From: Gammaproteobacteria bacterium
Lineage (GTDB): Bacteria; Pseudomonadota; Gammaproteobacteria; Pseudomonadales; Azotimanducaceae
Length of the DNA stretch: 64,000 bases
NCBI GenBank assembly: GCA_021773565.1
Contig: JAJFJZ010000008.1
Coordinates: 124,001 to 188,000 of the forward strand
Direction: 5' to 3'
Positions 17,995 to 26,666 of this stretch are shown here, piece after piece; positions within the stretch are counted from its first letter, which is position 1, and each line of letters begins with the position of its first letter. The position numbers and the translations under genes were made by a program. The notes below the pieces were generated by a model. It was not told the DNA's origin. It did not search any database and saw nothing but the letters and a program-made list of their open reading frames with translations.

Positions 17995-19215
17995 TTAGTC
18001 GGGAAGTCCCAGCACGCGCTTGGCAATTATATTTAGTTGAACTTCACTGGTACCACCTTCGATGGAATTCGCTTTTGAACGCAACCATTGTCGGGTGGTT
18101 TGTATTTCTGTGGCTGAGAACTGCTCTCCACTCCAACCCAGGGCTTGCGTTCCCATGATCTTCAGCAGGAGCTCAAACTTTCTTTTGTTTTGTTCACTAC
18201 CATAATATTTGAACATTGAGCTCAGAGCCCCGTTGAAGTTGCCCGATCTACTTTCCTCACGCGCTCTTGCCAGAGTGTGTTTGAAGACCGCTTCATTCAT
18301 GTTGTGGTGAATTATTTCATCGCGCAATGTCGCATCGGCTATTTTGTGGGTAGTGGGTGTATTGCTGCCCAAAGGACTGGTTTCTGAAACGGTTCCCAAA
18401 CAAATTTTAGCCAGATCCTCGATGCGGGTAGTAGCGCCCCCGAGCGCAGTATTGGATCCAATTCCCGAGATCATTTGGCGCTCGTGTTGTAACAGGCGCT
18501 TGGCGATCGTCCAGCCTTTGTTCAACTCGCCTATCAAATTTTCCTTGTCGGCCCGAACATCGTCAAAAAAGGTCTGGCAAAATGGAGAGCTACCACTAAT
18601 GAGTTGAATAGGTTTAACGGATACGCCTTCGGACTTCATATGGAAGAGTATGAAACTTATCCCTTCGTGTTTGGGCGCCTGGGGCTCAGTCCTTACCAGG
18701 CAAAATATCCAATCCGCCATGTCTGCGTAGGATGTCCATACTTTTGAGCCGTTAATCAGATAGTGATCACCCTTGTCAACGGCACGTGTTTGTAGACCTG
18801 CAAGGTCAGACCCGGCTCCAGGCTCAGAATATCCCTGACACCAGCGGATTTCACCCCGGGCGATTTGTGGAAGATGTTTTTGTTTTTGTGCCTCCGTGCC
18901 AAACTCCAGTAAGACCGGTCCTAACATCCAGATGCCAAAACTCTGCAGGGGAGAACGAGCGCCAATTCGAGCCAGTTCCTGGGAAAGCACTTTTGCTTCC
19001 TCAGGCGAGAGTCCGCCTCCGCCATACTCCTTTGGCCACGTTGGAACCGTCCAACCCTGATCCGCCATATTCGACAGCCAGATTCTGGAATCTGGGTTTA
19101 CAAATTGTTCGCCAGTACCCCCCCATACCGTTTCACTTTCAGGCATCGGGGTACGCATCGAGGTGGGACAGTTATCCTGCAGCCAGGCGCGCGTGGTAGT
19201 TCGAAAATCAGACAT
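17995..19215 (-). CDS. Acyl-CoA dehydrogenase family protein
   Basis: 406 residues. The middle domain shows CQGYSEPGAGSDLAGLQTRA and NGSKVWTSYADMADWIFCLVRT, typical of FAD acyl-CoA dehydrogenases; the C-terminus has SIEGGTSEVQLNIIAKRVLGLP, with Glu in the catalytic position. The RAWLQDNCP start and EGGTSEVQ ending are common in dehydrogenases of sterol side-chain or branched-chain CoA esters, but the substrate is not determined. Upstream on the same strand is an enoyl-CoA hydratase, separated by the perfect inverted repeat at 19223-19308. Confidence 0.9.
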   Translation of the reverse strand: MSDFRTTTRAWLQDNCPTSMRTPMPESETVWGGTGEQFVNPDSRIWLSNMADQGWTVPTWPKEYGGGGLSPEEAKVLSQELARIGARSPLQSFGIWMLGPVLLEFGTEAQKQKHLPQIARGEIRWCQGYSEPGAGSDLAGLQTRAVDKGDHYLINGSKVWTSYADMADWIFCLVRTEPQAPKHEGISFILFHMKSEGVSVKPIQLISGSSPFCQTFFDDVRADKENLIGELNKGWTIAKRLLQHERQMISGIGSNTALGGATTRIEDLAKICLGTVSETSPLGSNTPTTHKIADATLRDEIIHHNMNEAVFKHTLARAREESRSGNFNGALSSMFKYYGSEQNKRKFELLLKIMGTQALGWSGEQFSATEIQTTRQWLRSKANSIEGGTSEVQLNIIAKRVLGLPD

Positions 19216-19222
19216 AAAAGAT

Positions 19223-19308
19223 CATAATGGGGTCAGGTTCAATTAAGTTCTTACGGATGATAATAGCAGCAATGCTTCAATAACATAATTGAACCTGACC
19301 CCATTATG
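19223..19308. repeat. Perfect 23-bp inverted repeat with 40-bp spacer (REP-like element)
   Basis: The left arm at 19223-19245 begins CATAATGGGGTCAGGTTC; the right arm at 19286-19308 is its exact reverse complement and ends in ACCCCATTATG. It fills almost the whole gap between the acyl-CoA dehydrogenase start and the enoyl-CoA hydratase stop. GGGGTCAGGTTCAATT-type arms resemble the palindromes found with REP-associated Y1 transposases, but no transposase is present here. It could also act as an RNA hairpin between the two genes. Confidence 0.85.
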
Positions 19309-19309
19309 T

Positions 19310-20116
19310 TTAAGTTCCTGTGAAGTTGCCCGGCCTGCGTTCTGATACTGCGCGCACACCCTCGTCTGCGTCTTTTGTTCCGCGTAGCCACTGTTGTTCC
19401 TTTAGCTCATGGTCAGTTGCTGCAGCGACTTTATCCGCCAAACCAGCACGCATCGTTGTGCGCACCGAAACCACCGCCAATGGTGCATTTTCGGCAATTT
19501 CTGCGGCTAGTGCCTGGGCATCTGCACGCACATTTTCAAGCGTACTGAGCTGGTCTACCAGACCGATTTCAAGCGCCTCTTGTCCTTTTATTCGGCGACC
19601 GGTGTAAAACAACAGATTTGCTTTCTGGACGCCTATGAGTTGTGGCAAGGTCACCGTAAGGCCAAAGCCTGGATGAATCCCCAACTTTGCGAAATTGGCT
19701 GCAAATCTTGCTTCCGGGGCTGCAACCCGGAAATCCGCAACCAGTGCAAGTCCAAAGCCACCGCCAACTGCGGCGCCCTGTATAGCTGCAATAACGGGTT
19801 TTTTACATCTGAAGAGTCGAATGGCTTCTGAGTACAAATTTACGGTAACTGTATTAAATCCTGTCTCGCTAAAATTATTGTCACCGCTGCCATCCTGCTT
19901 TCCAGTTCCGAAATTTGCGCCTGCACAGAACACTTTTCCTTCCGATGCAAGTACAATAGCTCTGCATTCGGGATTGGCATCAAGCAACTCGAATGCATCT
20001 GCAATCTGGCAAATCAACTCTCTGTCAAAGAAGTTAAGTGGCGCCCGTTGTATTTCAACGGTTGCTACCCGATTGTTTATTGTGATGCCTAGTTCGGAAA
20101 ACTGTTCCAATTTCAA
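19310..20116 (-). CDS. Enoyl-CoA hydratase/isomerase family protein
   Basis: 268 residues. Crotonase-fold motifs are clear: REL..Q..DAFELLDANPECRAIVLASEGKVFCAGANF (oxyanion hole), then AAIQGAAVGGGFGLALVADFRVAAPEARFAANFAKLGIHPGFG. It hydrates or isomerises enoyl-CoA intermediates. One of the usual acidic residues near the active site appears replaced (HPGFG rather than PEGG), so isomerase or other crotonase chemistry is possible. It ends two bases from the inverted repeat and may be co-transcribed with the acyl-CoA dehydrogenase. Confidence 0.87.
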   Translation of the reverse strand: MKLEQFSELGITINNRVATVEIQRAPLNFFDRELICQIADAFELLDANPECRAIVLASEGKVFCAGANFGTGKQDGSGDNNFSETGFNTVTVNLYSEAIRLFRCKKPVIAAIQGAAVGGGFGLALVADFRVAAPEARFAANFAKLGIHPGFGLTVTLPQLIGVQKANLLFYTGRRIKGQEALEIGLVDQLSTLENVRADAQALAAEIAENAPLAVVSVRTTMRAGLADKVAAATDHELKEQQWLRGTKDADEGVRAVSERRPGNFTGT

Positions 20117-20210
20117 CTCCGTGAATTTGTATTTGAGTGATGGAACTCTACTAAGCTATAAACACCAACTCAATGCTGTTGACCGTCAGGAGAGAAAAAA
20201 GAACTACGTC

Positions 20211-21593
20211 GTGCAAACTAGTGAAAATCAGGAAAAGGCCAAAAACACCCGCCCCGGCATAGCCCAACTGGCCTTGCCTTCGATTATGGGCAATTTGCTG
20301 TATGCCGTGGTCGGCATGGTGCAGACCAAGTTTGTAGGGGAAATGGGTGCGCAGGCTCTGGCAGCAGTGGGCGCGGGACAGAGAGTGTTCTTTGCCCTGC
20401 AAGCGGTGATGATGGCTGTAGCTGCGGGCACTACGGCGTTGGTTGCGCGTGCCTGGGGTGCAGGAGACTTTCGCGAAGCAAGTCGGGTAACGATGGCGTC
20501 CCTCATGGTAGGAACCGCATTTAGCTTTGTACTTACCCTGATTGGAGTTTTATTTGCAGATAACATTGCCGGAGTATTTGGGCTGGATGCAGAAACCGTT
20601 GCCATGGCGGCAGCCAATATCCGAATACTCAGTCTGTTTTCAATTGCATTTGCGCTGAATTTCATTATCAGCGCCAGCTTGCGCGCGGCAGGGGATGCCT
20701 GGACTCCTTTATACATTGGAGTCGTGGTAAATCTGATAAATATCCCTTTGTTATACGTTTTTGTGTTTGGAAGATATGGTTTTCCGCAACTGGGTGTTGC
20801 AGGTGCCGCACTTGCTGCCGGTATTGCGTTTTCTGTGGGTGGCTTATTGCTGTTAGCACTGTGGGTAAAGCAGAAGTTGCGAGTGGTTCATCTGAAAGGA
20901 GGGTGGGCACGCAAGGATCGCATGATACGACTTTTGGATATCGGCTATCCCGCTGGTCTGGAACAGGCGGTTTTTCAGGCCGGATTTTTTATATTCCTGA
21001 TGCTGTTGGGAAGATATTACGGCACGGAGGCCTTCGCTGCCTACAATATTGGTGTGAATATGCTTAGCGTTTGCATGGTGGTGGGCTTTGGTTTTTCGAT
21101 TGCCGGGTCAACCCTGGTCGGACAACATTTGGGTGCCAACGATTACGCGGGAGCGGTACGCAGTGGTTGGCGCTCTGCTGCGATGGCAGTTTTATCCATG
21201 GGTGTGTTGGGAGCGCTGGTGATCTTTTATGCCCGGGACCTGGCGGTATATTTTATTGGTAGCGATGCACTCACGATAGAATATACCGTGCAGTTTACCT
21301 ACGTACTGGGAGCGGTTATGCCGCTGCTTGCGATAGATTTTGCCATAGGTGGCTCTCTTCGGGGTGCCGGGGACACGCGATTTCCACTGAAGGCTACCAT
21401 TGTAGGTTTGTTAGTAATGCGTTGTGGCCTGGCAGCTATTTTTACTTATCTGGACTATTCCGTCTTTTGGGTATTTGCTGCATTGATCGGTGACTACGTT
21501 GCTAAGGGACTTATGCTGGTATGGCGTTTTCATTCCGGTCGCTGGCGTAGTGTGGTGACTATTAATGCCAAAGAAGTTTCCGGGGATACCTGA
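20211..21593 (+). CDS. MATE family efflux transporter
   Basis: The protein is read from GTG at 20211 (VQTSENQEKAKNTRPGIAQLALPSIMGN), about 460 residues and a normal MATE length with 12 hydrophobic helices in two related halves. The frame is open far upstream but there runs antisense through the enoyl-CoA hydratase gene, so that part is not coding. AGGAG at 20188-20192 is rather far (18 bases) from the GTG, so the exact start is uncertain. It exports organic cations or drugs in exchange for Na+ or H+. The esterase gene starts two bases after its stop. Confidence 0.85.
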   Translation: MQTSENQEKAKNTRPGIAQLALPSIMGNLLYAVVGMVQTKFVGEMGAQALAAVGAGQRVFFALQAVMMAVAAGTTALVARAWGAGDFREASRVTMASLMVGTAFSFVLTLIGVLFADNIAGVFGLDAETVAMAAANIRILSLFSIAFALNFIISASLRAAGDAWTPLYIGVVVNLINIPLLYVFVFGRYGFPQLGVAGAALAAGIAFSVGGLLLLALWVKQKLRVVHLKGGWARKDRMIRLLDIGYPAGLEQAVFQAGFFIFLMLLGRYYGTEAFAAYNIGVNMLSVCMVVGFGFSIAGSTLVGQHLGANDYAGAVRSGWRSAAMAVLSMGVLGALVIFYARDLAVYFIGSDALTIEYTVQFTYVLGAVMPLLAIDFAIGGSLRGAGDTRFPLKATIVGLLVMRCGLAAIFTYLDYSVFWVFAALIGDYVAKGLMLVWRFHSGRWRSVVTINAKEVSGDT

Positions 21594-21595
21594 CA

Positions 21596-22696
21596 ATGGC
21601 GAACGATACTATTGACGACGCCGTGGAACCATTGATATCGGAAAGTGTTGCTCTTTTAGCGCCAAAATTACTACGCGCTCTGGAGCATCTAGCCTATACG
21701 GCGCGACATCTGCATCCACCTGCTTTACCCGGTCTCGTGTCTGCACTTACCACGCTCGTGCCCGAACTTGAGGAAAGCAGGGACCGTCTCGTTAAGGTTA
21801 CCTGGCCAGAAGATTTGGTTTTTTATCAACAACAACTGGATTTGTGTTGTGGCCATATTCTTGCAGCAATTTATGGTCTTGGGCAGGCGCTTGAAAGCGA
21901 AAAGGGAATTATGCCAGCCTACGCAGCATTGCGAAAATATACCCTGGCTGTGGAGGCCTTATATCCCTTGTCAGAGATGTTGCGTCCCGTTAGCCGCTAT
22001 TTCCTGGAACCCCGCTATCGCGAAGATGAGCATCTGTTGGAGGTACTTGGCACACCAGACTCCGGTGATACCGTTTATGGCATTATGCATGCCGCCAATG
22101 ATAGGGATCAGCGGGGTGGGCTAAGCCTGTACGTGCCTGAATATTACCAACCCGACAAAAAATGGCCTTTGGTGGTGGCTTTGCACGGTGGCCATGGACA
22201 TGGTGCAGATTGTATCTGGAACTGGCTCAGGGAAGCGCGCGCCAGGGGATTTATTCTATTGTGTCCAAGCTCTCGTGACGCAACCTGGTCATTGATGGGA
22301 GAGGATAAGGATGCATCCACTTTGCAACAGATAGTGTCAGGCAGTTGTAGCCAGTGGAACATTGATACGGAAAGGGTTTTGCTCACAGGAATGTCCGATG
22401 GTGCAACCTATACCCTGTTGCATGGTCTGGCTAACGACGAACCCTTTACGCATTTAGCGCCACTTTGTGGCACTTTCCATCCAATGCTGTTGGAGGTTCT
22501 TGGCCCCATAAATAACAAGTCTGTGTTTCTTGCGCATGGCGCACTTGACTGGATGTTTCCGGTGGAATCCGCACGGATTACCCGTGAATGCCTGAGTGCG
22601 GCTGGTGCTTCGGTGGTCTATCGGGAATTGGCAGACCTGTCACACACTTATCCCAGAGAGCTTAATACTGACATTCTTGACTGGTTTCTGGATTAG
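21596..22696 (+). CDS. Alpha/beta-hydrolase, phospholipase/carboxylesterase-like
   Basis: 366 residues. The N-terminal ~160 residues are helical and unusual for the family; the C-terminal part has the fold: VVALHGGHGHGADC (oxyanion hole), nucleophile GMSDGAT, acid in AHGALDWMFPVES and His in LSHTYPREL. It starts two bases after the MATE stop, so the two genes are co-translated. The substrate is unknown; esters or amides are likely. Its stop overlaps by four bases (TTAG) with that of the opposing CinA-like fusion gene. Confidence 0.82.
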   Translation: MANDTIDDAVEPLISESVALLAPKLLRALEHLAYTARHLHPPALPGLVSALTTLVPELEESRDRLVKVTWPEDLVFYQQQLDLCCGHILAAIYGLGQALESEKGIMPAYAALRKYTLAVEALYPLSEMLRPVSRYFLEPRYREDEHLLEVLGTPDSGDTVYGIMHAANDRDQRGGLSLYVPEYYQPDKKWPLVVALHGGHGHGADCIWNWLREARARGFILLCPSSRDATWSLMGEDKDASTLQQIVSGSCSQWNIDTERVLLTGMSDGATYTLLHGLANDEPFTHLAPLCGTFHPMLLEVLGPINNKSVFLAHGALDWMFPVESARITRECLSAAGASVVYRELADLSHTYPRELNTDILDWFLD

Positions 22697-23778
22697 CCGG
22701 GGCCGTTGGTTCGCAGCCCGGTGCGCAGTTCGGTGGAAGAAACGTCCATACGGTATACCGATTCTGGAACGGCCGAGCTAATGGCTTTCAAATTGCCAGG
22801 AAGATCCACATTATCGAGATGTTTGAATACTCCGGCCTGTACTCGACCGAATACTAAAAATCTGCACGCTAACCTGCTGATTTCTGTGATTGCAGCATCC
22901 CGCAAATTACTGTTGTTGTCGTAGTATCGAGGGTTGGCGATACGCTCCAGTGTGTCTATACCCACAATAAATATCGCGGAGGGAAAACAACGGGCCTTGT
23001 CCGTAAATCGGGCAGCGGTGGTAAGAATAAGGTTGTGTGACCTCTCCTTGAATGGCGCGCAGCGTTGTGCGAGCGAAATGAAGTCCAGACGTGGTTTTTC
23101 GATGTTGTGTACGCACAGTTCAAAACAGCCCTGCACACCAGTGATTTCGCTTGCCAACTCAAGCATGCGCGTGTGGCCGTCATGCAGGGGATTAAAAGCA
23201 CCTGGAAACACGAGTTCAGGTCTATCCGTATTTGCAAGGCGAGTAAACCTCGAAGTGCTGTTCCTGCTAAAGAGCAATTGTTGTATTTCTGCTTCCGCCT
23301 CTTCTGAATGGCTCAGTATGGTCTCTGATTTATGCAGGTTGAGTGTTGTGAGTGCTCGCAATTGCAATATTTCGCACAGGGCGTTTAGTGCCATATCACG
23401 ACAGAGAGCTTCCTCTTCAGCACGGTTGCGGTGGCCTTTTTCAAGAATTAATGACCACGTGAAAGTAGTTGAGCGCGTCTGGGCGGCTATATGAATACGG
23501 TGCTTGCCCTTTTTGGGTTTCTGGCTGGCGAGACTGGCCGTTATCGCCAGTCCAAATGTTGCGCCAGTTTGTTCCCCATTTTCAGGTGATGCCAATTGAT
23601 AAGCCTGCATAGCCATCCAGCGGGCCGTTTCTTCGCTGCATGCGCTCTGAGGTTTGAAGCCAAGATGCATCTCCAGTGCTTCTTGTGAATAGGGTATCAA
23701 TGCCTGGAGCACAGTATTTGATCCACCCGGCTCTTCCAGCAGACGGCTTATCGTCTGCGTACCGCCTCCGGTGATCAT
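22693..23778 (-). CDS. CinA-like (NMN amidohydrolase) / NMN adenylyltransferase-like fusion protein
   Basis: The start is set at the ATG at 23778 because AAAGGAG stands six bases upstream; the frame is open to 23895 but that stretch overlaps the next gene. The 361 residues hold two domains. Residues 1-~145 look like the CinA C-terminal/PncC domain (MITGGGTQTISRLLEEPGGSN, then IPYSQEALEMHLG), which deamidates NMN. Residues ~190-361 look like a nicotinate/NMN adenylyltransferase: PGAFNPLHDGHTRML with the H-x-G-H nucleotide motif (199-202), IFIVGIDTLERI, and SSTELR (347-352). Both halves would act in NAD salvage. The CinA half departs from the consensus, so activity there is uncertain. Confidence 0.8.
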   Translation of the reverse strand: MITGGGTQTISRLLEEPGGSNTVLQALIPYSQEALEMHLGFKPQSACSEETARWMAMQAYQLASPENGEQTGATFGLAITASLASQKPKKGKHRIHIAAQTRSTTFTWSLILEKGHRNRAEEEALCRDMALNALCEILQLRALTTLNLHKSETILSHSEEAEAEIQQLLFSRNSTSRFTRLANTDRPELVFPGAFNPLHDGHTRMLELASEITGVQGCFELCVHNIEKPRLDFISLAQRCAPFKERSHNLILTTAARFTDKARCFPSAIFIVGIDTLERIANPRYYDNNSNLRDAAITEISRLACRFLVFGRVQAGVFKHLDNVDLPGNLKAISSAVPESVYRMDVSSTELRTGLRTNGPG

Positions 23779-23831
23779 AAACACTCCTTTCCCCGGGTGG
23801 GCATGGATATCCTCGATTTGGGTGTGCTTGT

Positions 23832-24707
23832 TCAATCTTTTAGGAAATCGCTGCTTAGGTCTAAAAACGTATCCAGTTGATCGTGATGCACCCAATGACC
23901 TGCATTGGGAATGTTTTCCACTCTGGCGTTCCGAAAATATTGCATTCGACCATCTTTTTCGGGATCTGAAGCCCAGGATTCTGTTCCCCGGATCAGCAGG
24001 GTAGGACAGGTAATTCTGCCATAGAGGTGAAAAACAGATTTTGGCGGAAGCTGGGCAGGAGAAAAATTGCGCACGTAGTTATCAAACTTCCAGCTGTAGG
24101 TCCCATCCTCATTACGGATAGAGCCGTGTACCGTCAGGTGGCGGGCTTGTTCAGCACTAAGGTGCGGATTCTCGCTTTGCATGCGAGCGAGGGCCTCTTC
24201 CAGAGTGTTGTAGCGCTTTGGCATACGTCCAGATGAACTTCGCATACCGTCCACCCAGTCAGTTAGGCGTTTTTCAACAGGGAGCTCTTTGGATTCTTTT
24301 AGCATTTTTGGGGAAGGCCCCATGCCTTCGATAACGATTAACCGGGACACAGACTCGGGATAAAGGCCGGCATAGGTTAGAGCGACTGAACCTCCCATGG
24401 AATGGGCTATGATTTTTACCGGTCCGGTTGTGTTCTGATGCAACAGTTGTGCGATATCGTACACATAGTCCAGGGTGTTGTAGTTTCCCCCTACCATCCA
24501 ATCCGAGTCGCCGTGACCTCGCAGGTCCGGAGCGAGAATGTGATAGTCATTTCTAAAGGCATGGGCTACCCAGTCCCAGTTTCTACAATGATCACGGCCG
24601 CCATGTATCATCAATAATGGTTGGGCATCCTCGTTTCCCCAATCAACAAAGTGCAGCCGCAGTCGCTGTGAGAAGTAATTATTGGAAGTAGGACCCGACT
24701 TAGGCAT
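23832..24707 (-). CDS. Alpha/beta-fold hydrolase
   Basis: 291 residues. Oxyanion-hole MIHGGRDH, DLRGHGDSDW, nucleophile elbow AHSMGGSVAL and the C-terminal AGHWVHHDQ His are all in place. It belongs to the large esterase/epoxide hydrolase/haloalkane dehalogenase-like group and the substrate cannot be told. It lies 53 bases upstream of the CinA/NMNAT fusion on the same strand and diverges from the SirB2-like gene. Confidence 0.87.
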   Translation of the reverse strand: MPKSGPTSNNYFSQRLRLHFVDWGNEDAQPLLMIHGGRDHCRNWDWVAHAFRNDYHILAPDLRGHGDSDWMVGGNYNTLDYVYDIAQLLHQNTTGPVKIIAHSMGGSVALTYAGLYPESVSRLIVIEGMGPSPKMLKESKELPVEKRLTDWVDGMRSSSGRMPKRYNTLEEALARMQSENPHLSAEQARHLTVHGSIRNEDGTYSWKFDNYVRNFSPAQLPPKSVFHLYGRITCPTLLIRGTESWASDPEKDGRMQYFRNARVENIPNAGHWVHHDQLDTFLDLSSDFLKD

Positions 24708-24832
24708 GCGCTTGCACTCGTGATAAAAATGGAAGCGACATTATACCCACGGTTTGTGGTGCCCGGTAAGACCCGCCCGGTAGAGCAATTCGAAACCTTA
24801 AACAGTTGTATATCTGTTCGTAAGTCAGGACA

Positions 24833-25201
24833 ATGCAGGCGGTGAAAAACCTGCATATAGTACTGGCGTACATTACGGTAATTGGTTTTATTGCACGCTT
24901 TCTATTACGCCTGTTAGAAAAACCGCTGGCTGACGCTCGCTGGATTAGAACCTTCCCCCATGTAGTCGACACTTTGCTGCTGGGGCTGGGAGTGAGTATG
25001 GCTATACAGCTCAGCATTTCACCAATGGTTCACGCCTGGCTGATGGCAAAAATTGTAGCATTATTGGCATATATTGGTTTTGGTATGCTGGCCCTGCGAG
25101 CGAGCACTACGCAAGGTCGCTGGGCAGGGTTTGCAGGTGCCTTGTTAAGTGTCGGGTATATTTTTGCTGTGGCTTTGACAAAACAAACGCTGCCGATCTA
25201 A
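24833..25201 (+). CDS. SirB2-like membrane protein
   Basis: 122 residues with four hydrophobic helices: NLHIVLAYITVIGFIARFLL, VVDTLLLGLGVSMAI, LMAKIVALLAYIGFGMLAL and AGALLSVGYIFAVALT. The KNLHIVLAYIT start, FPHVVDTLLL and HAWLMAKIVALLAYIGFGMLAL match the SirB family of inner-membrane proteins, whose function is not known. It stands alone between divergent and downstream genes. Confidence 0.82.
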   Translation: MQAVKNLHIVLAYITVIGFIARFLLRLLEKPLADARWIRTFPHVVDTLLLGLGVSMAIQLSISPMVHAWLMAKIVALLAYIGFGMLALRASTTQGRWAGFAGALLSVGYIFAVALTKQTLPI

Positions 25202-25288
25202 ATAGGTTTTGATCTGTCGGCTGTAATGCGAGTAACATAATTCAACTTATTTAATTAGTCCCCATAGAGCGGGGAGCGGGGAAAAACG

Positions 25289-26473
25289 ATGAGAGACGTA
25301 GTAATTGTAGACAGTATTAGAACCGGGTTGGCAAAGTCATTCCGGGGTAGCTTCAACCAGACACGATCAGACGACATGTTGGCCCACCTTATAGATGGCT
25401 TGCTGGATAGAAACCCTAACGTAGATGCCGGTGAAGTAGAGGACGTAGTGGTAGGTGCTGCGAACCATACGGGTGAACAGGACGGAAACCTGGCGCGCCT
25501 TGCCGTCATTCTTTCAAGGCTGCCTGTCGATACCTGTGGTTTGACTATTAACCGATTCTGCTCTTCAGGATTGCAATCAATTGCGCTCGCAGCCAACCAG
25601 ATAGCTTCCGGGCAAAGTGAAGTAGCCATGGCAGGTGGTGCCGAGTCGATCTCCATGCAGCTAAGGCAGCAAAGCGGCAAGTCTGAAAAGAATGCACGCC
25701 TTTTGGAGGAAAAACCCGAGATTTTTATGGCAATGGGCAATACCGCAGAGGTGGTTGCGAAGCGCTACAACGTTTCGCGTGAAGCCCAGGACGAATACTC
25801 CCTGCAAAGCCAGCAACGATATGCCGCTGCTGTTGACGCCGGCTCTGTGGGTGATGAGATATTGCCAATGAAGGCCACGATGAAAGTGGTTAACAAGGAA
25901 ACCGGTGAGGAAAGCTTAAAGGATGTGGTAGTGGACAAGGATGAATGTAATCGTCCAGGTACTACGCTTGAGGGTCTGGCAGGTCTAAAACCGGTGTTTG
26001 ACGAAAATGGCTCAGTAACAGCGGGCAATTCCTCCCAACTCTCTGACGGGGCGTCCATGACCTTGTTAATGAGTGCGGAGCGTGCAGAACAACTTGGTCT
26101 GGAGCCCATGGGAATATTCAGAGGGTTTACTGTTGCCGGTTGTGAGCCGGATGAAATGGGAATTGGACCTGTTTTCGCCATTCCACGACTCCTCAAAAAT
26201 GCGGGTTTGACGCTCAATGATATTGATCTCATTGATCTGAACGAGGCATTTGCTTCCCAGTGTCTGTACAGCCGGGATGAACTAAATATCGACAATGACC
26301 TCTATAATGTATTGGGTGGCAGCATCAGTATTGGGCACCCCTTTGGCATGACGGGCTCAAGAATGACCGGGTTGGTGTTACGTGAATTACGTCGTCGTAA
26401 CAAGAAATACGGCATAGTAAGCATGTGTATCGGTGGTGGTCAGGGTGCAGCGGGGCTGTTCGAGGCTGTATAA
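25289..26473 (+). CDS. Acetyl-CoA acyltransferase (thiolase)
   Basis: 394 residues, normal length. The nucleophilic Cys is C91 in NRFCSSGLQS; the NEAFASQ and GGSISIGHPFGMTGSRM motifs and the C-terminal CIGGGQGAAG with the second active Cys are all present. The preceding SD (GGGGAGCGGGG) is strong. It cleaves 3-ketoacyl-CoA in beta-oxidation, or condenses acetyl-CoA in the other direction; the fadA-like versus phaA-like role cannot be settled from sequence alone. It is not adjacent to a fadB-type gene. Confidence 0.92.
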   Translation: MRDVVIVDSIRTGLAKSFRGSFNQTRSDDMLAHLIDGLLDRNPNVDAGEVEDVVVGAANHTGEQDGNLARLAVILSRLPVDTCGLTINRFCSSGLQSIALAANQIASGQSEVAMAGGAESISMQLRQQSGKSEKNARLLEEKPEIFMAMGNTAEVVAKRYNVSREAQDEYSLQSQQRYAAAVDAGSVGDEILPMKATMKVVNKETGEESLKDVVVDKDECNRPGTTLEGLAGLKPVFDENGSVTAGNSSQLSDGASMTLLMSAERAEQLGLEPMGIFRGFTVAGCEPDEMGIGPVFAIPRLLKNAGLTLNDIDLIDLNEAFASQCLYSRDELNIDNDLYNVLGGSISIGHPFGMTGSRMTGLVLRELRRRNKKYGIVSMCIGGGQGAAGLFEAV

Positions 26474-26518
26474 AAAAGCTGTACGGGCCTGTTTGCACAC
26501 ATATTGTTGCAGATGGGC

Positions 26519-26537
26519 TCGTAACATCTTGTTACGA
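26519..26537. repeat. Short perfect inverted repeat downstream of thiolase
   Basis: TCGTAACA TCT TGTTACGA, eight-base arms with a three-base loop, in the 193-bp gap between the thiolase and the periplasmic-protein gene. No T run follows. GATGGGCT occurs just before it (26512) and again just after it (26542). It could be a regulator binding site or a small hairpin. Confidence 0.5.
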
Positions 26538-26666
26538 AATAGATGGGCTACGAAATGTGCTTGAAACGCTATTACGGCAGAATAGCCGGCGGATTCATCA
26601 TCATTCGATGTGATCTTATTAGTTATTGAAGCAGATATCGGAATCGCCGGAGTTTAAATCGGAAAT

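Noticed and set aside
19695-20210. Long upstream extension of the MATE transporter frame
   Set aside because: It lies antisense to the well-supported enoyl-CoA hydratase gene and has no similarity to a MATE N-terminus; the GTG at 20211 gives a normal length.
23779-23895. Upstream extension of the CinA-like fusion
   Set aside because: It overlaps the neighbouring hydrolase gene, whereas the ATG at 23778 has an ideal ribosome-binding site.
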